Positions 10,244-18,074 of a DNA stretch of 64,000 nt are shown here, in pieces (position 1 is the stretch's first letter; each line of letters opens with the position of its first letter). A program made the translations under genes and the position numbers. The stretch covers positions 6,572,001 through 6,636,000 of the forward strand of contig NZ_CP045096.1 in the NCBI RefSeq assembly GCF_009184865.1. Reading direction: 5' to 3'. Under the pieces are notes generated by a model. That model was not told where the DNA came from. It saw only the letters and a program-made list of their open reading frames with translations, and did not search any database. Source of the DNA: Streptomyces phaeolivaceus (GTDB lineage: Bacteria > Actinomycetota > Actinomycetes > Streptomycetales > Streptomycetaceae).

Positions 10244-11377
10244 GTGACGGTGACGTACATGAACCGCTTTCGTAGGCCCGTGCTGGCGCTGGTCGCCGGG
10301 GCGTTGCTGTGCACCGGGGTGGCTGCGCAGCCGGCCTCGGCGCAGGGGCAGTCCGGGTCGTCCGGGCCGACCTTGAGACAGTTCGCCGACCGGGCGGACC
10401 TACGCATCGGCACGGCTGTGGACATGGCCGCGCTGGCCGAGGACCGGACGTATCGCAGGACTGTGGGCCGTGAGTTCGACTCGGTGACGGCCGAGAACGT
10501 CATGAAGTGGGAGTCGGTGGAGCCGCGGCGCGGTGTCCACGACTGGAAGGCGGCCGACGACCTGGTGCGTCACGCGCGCGCCCACGGTCAGGTCGTGCGC
10601 GGGCACACCCTCGTCTGGCACAGCCAGCTGCCGGGCTGGCTGACGGCCGGGGTGGCGGACGGGTCGATCGGCCCGGCCGAGCTGCGCGGGATTCTCCGGA
10701 AGCACATCACCACCGAGGTGAAGCGGTACAAGGGGCGGATCCAGCAGTGGGACGTGGTGAACGAGGTCTTCGAGGAGGACGGCAGCCTGCGGAACTCGCT
10801 CTGGCTGCGGGAGCTGGGGCCGTCGTACATCGAGGACGCCTTCCGCTGGGCGCACGCCGCCGACCCCAAGGCGAAGCTCTTCCTCAACGACTACAACGTG
10901 GAGGGCGTCAACCCGAAGTCCACGGCGTACTACGAACTGGCGAAGCGGTTGCGCGCGGAGGGCGTACCGGTGCACGGGTTCGGCGCGCAGGGGCATCTCG
11001 CGATCCAGTACGGCTTCCCGGGGCAGGTCGCGGAGAACCTCGCCCGGTTCGAGGCGCTGGGGATGCGGACGGCGTTCACGGAGGTGGACGTGCGGATGAT
11101 CCTGCCGACCGATTCCGACAAGCTCGCGACCCAGGCGTCGTACTTCCGGAGGCTGCTGGACGCGTGCCTCGGGGCGCGGAGCTGCACGTCGTTCACGGTG
11201 TGGGGGTTCACGGACCGGTACTCGTGGGTGCCCGGGGTGTTCGCGGGGCAGGGGGCGGCGACGCCGATGGACGAGGAGTACGGGCGGAAGGCGGCGTACG
11301 GGGCGTTGCGGGAGGGGCTGGCGGAGGGGCGGCCGGACGGCCGTCAGTCGGGCGTCGGGTCGGGCGTCCGTCAGTAG
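10244..11377 (+). CDS. Secreted GH10 endo-1,4-beta-xylanase
   Basis: A 377-residue GH10 xylanase. An N-terminal signal peptide ends near AQPASA (about residues 29-33). The acid/base glutamate is E174 (WDVVNEVF) and the nucleophile is E280 (TEVDVR). HTLVWHSQLPGW is also typical of GH10. The GTG at 10244 is used; an ATG at 10259 is possible. There is no carbohydrate-binding module, only a short Gly/Ser/Arg tail. Its stop lies 7 nt inside the convergent gene on the other strand. It pairs functionally with the GH115 gene just upstream. Confidence 0.95.
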   Translation: MTVTYMNRFRRPVLALVAGALLCTGVAAQPASAQGQSGSSGPTLRQFADRADLRIGTAVDMAALAEDRTYRRTVGREFDSVTAENVMKWESVEPRRGVHDWKAADDLVRHARAHGQVVRGHTLVWHSQLPGWLTAGVADGSIGPAELRGILRKHITTEVKRYKGRIQQWDVVNEVFEEDGSLRNSLWLRELGPSYIEDAFRWAHAADPKAKLFLNDYNVEGVNPKSTAYYELAKRLRAEGVPVHGFGAQGHLAIQYGFPGQVAENLARFEALGMRTAFTEVDVRMILPTDSDKLATQASYFRRLLDACLGARSCTSFTVWGFTDRYSWVPGVFAGQGAATPMDEEYGRKAAYGALREGLAEGRPDGRQSGVGSGVRQ

Positions 11378-12111
11378 CGGCTTCTGAAGAGGGCGCGGTC
11401 GCCGATGAACTGGCCGGTCATGGCCGCGCCGGCGAGGCGGTCGGCGAAGCGGTCGTAGGCCGCGTACTCGTCGGTGGTGAGCGTGGTGAGCGTGGTGAGC
11501 GTGGTGACGGGCTGGGCGCCCCCGGGGACATGGTCGGTGGTGAGGGTGGTGGTCAGGGTCTCGACGTCCTCGTCGGGGGTGAGGGTGAGGACCGCGACGG
11601 TCCGGTCGACCGTGCCGAGGTATTCGCCGGGGCTCGCCACGCTCTCGATGTCCGCAGAGCCGTCGGGGTGGTGGGTGACGAGGAGTGAGGGGTTGGCCTT
11701 CGCGCCGACGCGCAGGGCGCGTCGGACGCGCTTGAGGGCGCGCAGGTCGTCTTCGGCCACGGTGACGGGGTGGAGGGGGATGAGCGGGGTGCCGTCCGGG
11801 GCGCGCAGTGGGCTGCGGCGGGTCGGGTCGGCGGTGGGGTCCTTGAGCGAGCGGCGGCTGCGCAGGGCGGGCGGGAACGCGCGGTGGATGTTGCCCCAGG
11901 CGTCGAGGGACTTCGGCGCGTCCAGGCCGGTGAGGTTCTCCAGCCCCGGCGGGTAGGCGGGCGCGATGTGCTCGCCCACGCCGTTCTCCCGGGCGACCCA
12001 GGCCGCGTGGTAGGGGGCGAGGAGGAGGTCGTTGGTCATATAGAAGTCGTGCAGCCACTGGGGGTCTTGGGGGATGAGGCGGACTGTGGTGGTCGTGCGT
12101 CCGGGGTCCAT
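11371..12111 (-). CDS. Hypothetical protein with TTL repeat
   Basis: A 246-residue protein that I do not recognise. The start is the ATG at 12111 (MDPGRTTTTVRL), 8 nt after GAGAGG; a longer frame runs to 12165. It has no signal peptide or membrane span. Residues about 195-215 contain a tandem TTLTTLTT tract encoded by 9-nt DNA repeats. It is rich in threonine, leucine and aspartate near the end. It overlaps the 3' end of the xylanase gene by 7 nt and probably belongs with the minus-strand regulatory genes upstream of it. Confidence 0.6.
   Translation of the reverse strand: MDPGRTTTTVRLIPQDPQWLHDFYMTNDLLLAPYHAAWVARENGVGEHIAPAYPPGLENLTGLDAPKSLDAWGNIHRAFPPALRSRRSLKDPTADPTRRSPLRAPDGTPLIPLHPVTVAEDDLRALKRVRRALRVGAKANPSLLVTHHPDGSADIESVASPGEYLGTVDRTVAVLTLTPDEDVETLTTTLTTDHVPGGAQPVTTLTTLTTLTTDEYAAYDRFADRLAGAAMTGQFIGDRALFRSRY
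11474..11507 (-). repeat. 9-nt tandem repeat inside the hypothetical gene
   Basis: GTGGTGAGC is repeated three times perfectly, with a fourth partial copy, on the plus strand. It is in frame and adds TTL units to the protein. Confidence 0.85.
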
Positions 12112-12200
12112 GGAAGGTGCCTCTCGGTGGCGTCGCGGCCTCGATCGACGGGCCGATATCGTCAATTCGACGAGAGGATATCGTCAGATCGACGTAATGC

Positions 12201-13154
<954 letters not shown>

Positions 13155-13325
13155 CGGGAAGGGTTTCGCTTCCTTGGTGGTCAGGCCCTCGCACTGGGAT
13201 TGCAGGTCCCGGCGGGGGCCGACGTATGTCTGCGGCTGTGGTTGCGGCTGTGGTCGTGGTGCCTGTGCTGCCGCGCTGAGCGTAGGGCAGGCGACCGCTG
13301 CCGAATCCGGCTGAGCGGGCGATGT

Positions 13326-13904
13326 TCACCCGCGAGGGTGAGGCGGCCTGCCGGGCGGGAGGAGGGGTGGGGTTTGGTGGGGTTCTTTCTCCGCCGGGTC
13401 CTTTGAGGGGAAGCCGCTCGTCGCACCGGAGCACACGGAATCGGGTGCCGGTGTTCGTGCCGGGTCCGGGTCCGGGTCCGGTGGCAGGGTGATCTCGGCC
13501 CAGACGGTCTTGCGCGGGGGCCTTCCCGGGGCGGTGCCCCAGCGGTCGGCGAGGGCCTCGACGAGGAGCAGGCCCCGGCCGGACTCGGCGTCGGGATCGG
13601 GGAGTTGGGGGCGGGGCAGCCGTTCACAGCGCGTGTCCGTCACCTCGATACGAAGGGTGACGCCGATGACGTACATCGTCAGATCGAAGTCGCGGCCCCG
13701 AACCCGCCCGTGTGTCGCCGCGTTGGCCGCCAGCTCGGCGACGAGGTGGTCCGCCGGGTGCGACGGCAGTCCCCACGTGCGCAGTTGCTCCGTGGCGAGG
13801 AGGCGGGCGAGGCGGGCTCCGCGAGGTGTGGGGGACAGCCGGACGCTGAAGTTGCGGATGGGGCCGACGAGTTCGGTGTCGGGGACGACGGTTTCGTGGT
13901 TCAC
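13326..13904 (-). CDS. ATP-binding protein of the RsbW-like HATPase family
   Basis: A 192-residue protein with a histidine-kinase-like ATPase fold. The N-box is ELAANAATHG, the G1-like segment is EVTDTR, and the glycine-rich lid is ESGRGLLLVEALADRWG. This is the small standalone type related to anti-sigma kinases, very common in Streptomyces next to whiJ-like genes. The GTG at 13904 is the start. The C-terminal 50 residues are proline-rich and not part of the domain. It is divergent from the XRE gene across a 155-nt region with phased TGTCC boxes. Confidence 0.85.
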   Translation of the reverse strand: MNHETVVPDTELVGPIRNFSVRLSPTPRGARLARLLATEQLRTWGLPSHPADHLVAELAANAATHGRVRGRDFDLTMYVIGVTLRIEVTDTRCERLPRPQLPDPDAESGRGLLLVEALADRWGTAPGRPPRKTVWAEITLPPDPDPDPARTPAPDSVCSGATSGFPSKDPAEKEPHQTPPLLPPGRPPHPRG

Positions 13905-13964
13905 ATCACTCAGCGTGGCGGTACGTGCCTAGGGTGAACAGTGACGACGCCGGTACGTACGGTT

Positions 13965-14003
13965 ACTGTCCAGGCCTTGTCCGGCACTGTCCAGCTTGTC
14001 CGG
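13965..14003. promoter_or_regulatory. Four phased TGTCC boxes between divergent regulators
   Basis: TGTCC occurs at 13967, 13978, 13988 and 13997, that is 11, 10 and 9 nt apart, about one per helical turn. The arrangement is a near-duplication of CTGTCCAG plus CTTGTCCGG. It sits between the divergent ATPase and XRE genes, so it is a likely operator for the XRE protein. Confidence 0.55.
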
Positions 14004-14059
14004 AACCGGCGTACGGGTAGGGGGCGTTGAGTCACATCGGTACGGCGGAGAGGTGCGTG

Positions 14060-14923
14060 ATGCACGCGGACGGGCTCAAAGGCGCTACGGACGAGCCGGG
14101 TTGGGAGGTCGACCCCGACGACGACTGGGGTGTCGCGGTCGTCGAGACGGTGGGGCGACAACTGAAGCTGAGGCGTGAGGCCGTCGGGATGCGGGTGGCG
14201 GACTTCGCGCTGGCGATCGGGTACGGCGAGGACCTCGTCTACAAGATCGAGGCCGGGAAGCGGATTCCCCGGCAGGAGTATCTGGACAAGTCCGACGAGG
14301 TGTTGGACGCGGGCGGGCTCATCTCGGCGACCTGGGAGGACGTGAAGAAGGTCCGGTACCCGAAGAAGGTGCGGGAGCTGGGGAAGCTGGAGGGGCAGGC
14401 GGTTGAGATCGGGGGGTACGAGTGCAACATCATCGCCGGGTTGTTGCAGACGCCGGAGCATGCCAGGGCGGCGATCGAGGCGGCGCAGCCCCCGTACTCG
14501 CAGGACGATGTGGACCGGATGGTGGCTGGCCGCATGGCTCGGCAATCCGTCTTCGAGCGTGACCCCGGGCCTGCCATCAGTTTTGTGCTGGAAGAGGCGC
14601 CGCTGAGGCGTCCTCTTGGGGGCACAATGGTGTGGCGACGGCAACTTGAACGCCTACTGGAGGTCGGTCGGTTGAGGAACGTCACGCTTCAGGTGATGCC
14701 GACGCACCGCGAGGTCCACTCCGGCCTGGACGGACGGATCGAGCTGCTGAAGTTCGCGGATGGTACGGCGGTGGGACGCTGCGATGGCGTGTTCAACGGG
14801 CGCCCTGTCACTGACCTCAAGCGGCTCCGCGTCCTTGAACTGCAATATGGCACCATCCGAGCGCAGGCCCTCCCGCCTGGGGAGTCGCTGGCCTTCATCG
14901 AGCAACTGCTGGGAGAGACATGA
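14060..14923 (+). CDS. XRE-family regulator with DUF5753 (WhiJ-like)
   Basis: A 287-residue protein. The helix-turn-helix lies at about residues 30-90 (LRREAVGMRVADFALAIGYGEDLVYKIEAGKR). The DUF5753 region occupies the rest (YECNIIAGLLQTPEHARA, RMARQSVF, LQVMPTHREVHSGLDGRI). The ATG at 14060 is chosen because GGAGAGG (14047-14053) is 6 nt upstream; TTG 14027 and GTG 14057 are in frame. It overlaps the DUF397 gene by 4 nt. Such WhiJ-like/DUF397 pairs are abundant in Streptomyces, affect development or antibiotics, and have been described as toxin-antitoxin-like. Confidence 0.9.
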   Translation: MHADGLKGATDEPGWEVDPDDDWGVAVVETVGRQLKLRREAVGMRVADFALAIGYGEDLVYKIEAGKRIPRQEYLDKSDEVLDAGGLISATWEDVKKVRYPKKVRELGKLEGQAVEIGGYECNIIAGLLQTPEHARAAIEAAQPPYSQDDVDRMVAGRMARQSVFERDPGPAISFVLEEAPLRRPLGGTMVWRRQLERLLEVGRLRNVTLQVMPTHREVHSGLDGRIELLKFADGTAVGRCDGVFNGRPVTDLKRLRVLELQYGTIRAQALPPGESLAFIEQLLGET

Positions 14924-15129
14924 TGCGCAAGACCCTCGCCGGGGACGCCTCCGAACTGGCGTGGTTCAAGAGCAGCTATAGCGGTGGCAACAACGGCGAA
15001 TCCTGCGTCGAGATCGCCCACACCCCCGCCACCGTCCACATCCGCGACTCCAAGGACATACGCCTCCCTCAGCTCACACTCGCACCGTCCGCCTGGTCGG
15101 ACTTCGTCTCGTACGCGGCCGGGGGCTGA
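14920..15129 (+). CDS. DUF397 small protein
   Basis: A 69-residue DUF397 protein with the usual core WFKSSYSGGNNGESCVEIA, then VHIRDSKD and WSDFVSYA. ATG codons at 14920 and 14923 are both possible behind GGGAGAG. The start overlaps the XRE stop, so it is the partner of that regulator. Its 3' end overlaps the convergent GHKL-nuclease gene by 61 nt. Confidence 0.92.
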   Translation: MMRKTLAGDASELAWFKSSYSGGNNGESCVEIAHTPATVHIRDSKDIRLPQLTLAPSAWSDFVSYAAGG

Positions 15130-17141
15130 CCGTCCCTGCGGGCAGTCGGGATCGTGCCGTCGGCGACCAGTTCCGCCACGGCGTCGCCGTGGTTGCGGAC
15201 CAGGTAGTCCATGGCGTGTTCGGTGGAGGACTGGTACTCCAACTGCTGGCCGTAGAAGCGGAGCCGGGTCTCGCAGTCCTGGACGAGTTCGCCCCAGGTG
15301 CGTACCCAGATCCGGTACGTCGGCTGGTTGAGGGCGCAGCCGGGGGGATTGTGGGGTTGGTGGGACAGCTCCCGGAGCGTGTCCGTCATGTCGTTGCCGA
15401 TCAGCCAGAAGTCCCATGTCGTGCGGGTGTCCCGGAAGCGGTCGTCCTTGCGGACGGCCTGTGCGTAGCTGCTGAGCTGCTCGAACTCGGCCGAGCCCAG
15501 GACGAGGCCGGGGCGTTTGAGTTCGACCACGAGATGGTGCCGTTCGTCGTGTCGGTGACGGGACGCGCGGGACAGCATGAGGTCGACGATTCCGCGGCGC
15601 CCGTCGGGCCGGAGCACGGGTGGGCTCGTGGGTTCCTCGCGGCCGAGCAGGTGGCAGTGCTGCCGCAGGACCTCGTTGAGGCTCCGATCGCTGACATGCA
15701 GACCGTATTCCTCGCCGAAGATCCAGCACTCGTTCTCCAGCATCCGGTGGAGTTCGGAGCGTTCCTTCACGCGGTTCTTGGCCTCGGGGTCGAAGACGAG
15801 GTGCTCCAGGGCCGCCAGGAAGTCCAGTCGACTGGTCGCGGCCGTCGATGCCTTGACCAGCGCTGACAAGGGGGTGCGGTCGAGGAGCCGGTTGAGCTGT
15901 TCCCGTTCCTGCTTGGAGAGGTTGAACAACTCCTCGGCGATCCGCAGCACGTCCGAGGGCTCATGTGCGAGGACGGACCGAAGCAGGGCGAACGTGGTCC
16001 TGCGTGTTCCGGTGGACCTGGGCAGGTGACGGAAGACGGTCGTGGCCACCGCGTCGAACGTCTCGCGTTCGGTTCGTTCGCGTGCGCCGGCGGGTTGCCC
16101 GGCGTACGGGTAGATGCCTTCCCGACGCCATTCCGCGACCTGTTCCCGCCGTCGTTCGTCCGCGCGGGCCCGGAAGTGGGCCTTGAGTTGGTCACGAGCC
16201 GAGGCGAGCACTTCGGTGAGGGGTCCGGAGGCGGCCCAGTCGGTGAAGGCGAGGTCCTCGGAGTCGACATCGTCGAAACCGGACCAGCTGAGATGTGCCG
16301 TGAACTCGAAACCCGGGGCCTGGATGCCGGGCTTGAGCTGGGCTCGCGACATGGCTTCCCCGTCGCAGAGGAAGAGTGCGCGGGTGACGGGGCGGCGCCA
16401 TTCGACCACCTTCAGCCGCGCGGGGTCGCCGTTCCGGTCGGCGGGGGAGGGCAGGACGTAGTCGCGGACGTGCGCCTGCTCGGCGGCCGGGTCGAGGTCC
16501 TGGCCGTCGTACTCGATCCGGACGTCCGGATACTTCTCCAGGTACGTGGCGAATGCCGTGGTGAGCGATGACCTGGCGCGCTCGTCGGCCAGGACGCTCA
16601 ACTGCTCGTCCCCGCCGAACGCCTCGAAGAGCGTGCCGACGGGGTCCTCGGTGGGTTCCGGGTCGCCGATGTCGAACTCGTCCATGGAACGCCGGTCCGC
16701 CTCTATCACCAACTGCTGCCGCCCCCCGAGCGCGTCGCTGACGCTGGTCCAGCGCACCTGGGTGCCGAGTGCGAAGGCGCGTACCCGGCCTCGTCCGTTC
16801 TTGCCGTGCAGGGCCCGCTTCTTCACGGGGCTGCCCTGCGCCCGCTTCTTCCAGGAGGCGCCGATCGGCCGGAAATACTCCTCGCAGTGCTCTGCCGACA
16901 TCCCGCTGCCGTCGTCCTGGACGCGGACCCTGTCCACGCCGCCCAGGTCGTTGCGTTCCAGGGCGATGACCACGTGCCCGGCGTCGGCGTCGGCGCTGTT
17001 CCAGATCAGCTCCTCCACCGCGCCGATCGGATCACGCAGCCGCGCCAGCTCGGCGACGTGCTCCCGGCTGGTCTCCAACCGCACCTTCACCATGACTTGG
17101 GCTTCTCCCCGTCGCAGTCGTACGTCCCTGATCGAGAGCAC
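15069..17141 (-). CDS. GHKL ATPase fused to PD-(D/E)XK nuclease (candidate defence effector)
   Basis: A 690-residue protein. The N-terminus is a GHKL (Hsp90/MutL/MORC-type) ATPase: N-box EELIWNSADADA (E44, N48), QDDGSGM (76-81) and a glycine-rich lid LHGKNGRGR (111-119). The C-terminus has a restriction-fold nuclease pattern: LENECWIFG (468-476), then IVDLML with D520, VVELK with E540 and K542, and a following FEQLSSYA helix, resembling DUF4263/Shedu-type domains. The middle (about 300-450) is helical. GTG 17141 is used; ATG 17093 would remove 16 residues. Prokaryotic MORC-like ATPases are often tied to nucleases in restriction or defence. The function here is inferred from the domains. Confidence 0.8.
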   Translation of the reverse strand: MLSIRDVRLRRGEAQVMVKVRLETSREHVAELARLRDPIGAVEELIWNSADADAGHVVIALERNDLGGVDRVRVQDDGSGMSAEHCEEYFRPIGASWKKRAQGSPVKKRALHGKNGRGRVRAFALGTQVRWTSVSDALGGRQQLVIEADRRSMDEFDIGDPEPTEDPVGTLFEAFGGDEQLSVLADERARSSLTTAFATYLEKYPDVRIEYDGQDLDPAAEQAHVRDYVLPSPADRNGDPARLKVVEWRRPVTRALFLCDGEAMSRAQLKPGIQAPGFEFTAHLSWSGFDDVDSEDLAFTDWAASGPLTEVLASARDQLKAHFRARADERRREQVAEWRREGIYPYAGQPAGARERTERETFDAVATTVFRHLPRSTGTRRTTFALLRSVLAHEPSDVLRIAEELFNLSKQEREQLNRLLDRTPLSALVKASTAATSRLDFLAALEHLVFDPEAKNRVKERSELHRMLENECWIFGEEYGLHVSDRSLNEVLRQHCHLLGREEPTSPPVLRPDGRRGIVDLMLSRASRHRHDERHHLVVELKRPGLVLGSAEFEQLSSYAQAVRKDDRFRDTRTTWDFWLIGNDMTDTLRELSHQPHNPPGCALNQPTYRIWVRTWGELVQDCETRLRFYGQQLEYQSSTEHAMDYLVRNHGDAVAELVADGTIPTARRDGQPPAAYETKSDQADGASVS

Positions 17142-17241
17142 AGTTTGCCCTTTCCAGGGTGTTTGACGTGTGGAATCGCCGCATGATCACCCTTGGTACT
17201 CTGCCGCCTCTGGATATGGGCATCTGTTCGAAGAGGTGTGA

Positions 17242-18069
17242 ATGAAGACAGGTAGACGAACCGTCGCGGTGGCCGCGCTCGTGGGGGCGCTCGGGCTTTC
17301 GGTGCTGAACGCGCCGACGGCTCAGGCGGCGGACACCGGTATCACCGTGTCGGACATCGTCATCAACAAGGGCAAGCCGATTGTGGTGGGCACGACGAAG
17401 GAGGTGCGGCCGTCCGTCACCTTCAACATCGCTTTGCCGGCCGGGCTCAGCACCGCGAACCCCTCCGGCTACACCGCGCATCCCTTCACCTACCGCGGTG
17501 ATCTGAGGAAGGCCGTCGACACCGGGGCCGGCTACATAGGCCCGGGTATCTACACCTGCTTCGAGGTCGACGCCAGGCACGCCCGATGCGAGGGCGAGTT
17601 CCACATCGACCCGCACTGGAGCCGGAAGCAGGTCGACACCAACAGCGCCGCCACGACCTGGAAGACCGCCGTCGTGATGCGCCTGTGGAAGGCCAGCGGT
17701 GGTCTCAAGACCGAAGAGTACGAGACCCGGTCCAAGACCGTGCAGCTCAAGCGCGCGGCCAAGGCGACCGTGGGCGCCACCCCGGAGACGGTCACCAAGG
17801 GCAAGAAGATCACGGTCACGGGCAAGCTGACCCGGGCGAACTGGAGCACCAAGAAGTACGGCGGCTACAGCGGCCGTACGGTGAGCCTCCAGTACCGCGC
17901 CTCGGACGCCACCTCGTTCAAGACGGTCAAGAAGGTCACCACCAGCAGCACCGGCGGCCTCAAGACCACGGTCAACGCCTCCGCCGACGGCTTCTACCGC
18001 TGGGTGTACTACGGCAACACCACGACCGGCACCGCCACCAGCCCGGTGGCCTACGTCGACGTGCGCTGA
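17242..18069 (+). CDS. Secreted protein with C-terminal Ig-like domain
   Basis: A 275-residue exported protein. The signal peptide is about residues 1-29 (MKTGRRTVAVAALVGALGLS, ending NAPTAQA). The C-terminal 90 residues (VTKGKKITVTGKLTR, SGRTVSLQYRAS, FKTVKKVTTSSTGGLKTTV) form a beta-rich domain seen on many streptomycete secreted proteins. The N-terminal half is unrecognised and has one cysteine pair (YTCFEV, ARCEGEF). AGAGGT precedes the ATG at 17242. It ends 5 nt before the convergent RNA-processing gene. Confidence 0.75.
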   Translation: MKTGRRTVAVAALVGALGLSVLNAPTAQAADTGITVSDIVINKGKPIVVGTTKEVRPSVTFNIALPAGLSTANPSGYTAHPFTYRGDLRKAVDTGAGYIGPGIYTCFEVDARHARCEGEFHIDPHWSRKQVDTNSAATTWKTAVVMRLWKASGGLKTEEYETRSKTVQLKRAAKATVGATPETVTKGKKITVTGKLTRANWSTKKYGGYSGRTVSLQYRASDATSFKTVKKVTTSSTGGLKTTVNASADGFYRWVYYGNTTTGTATSPVAYVDVR

Positions 18070-18074
18070 CCGCC

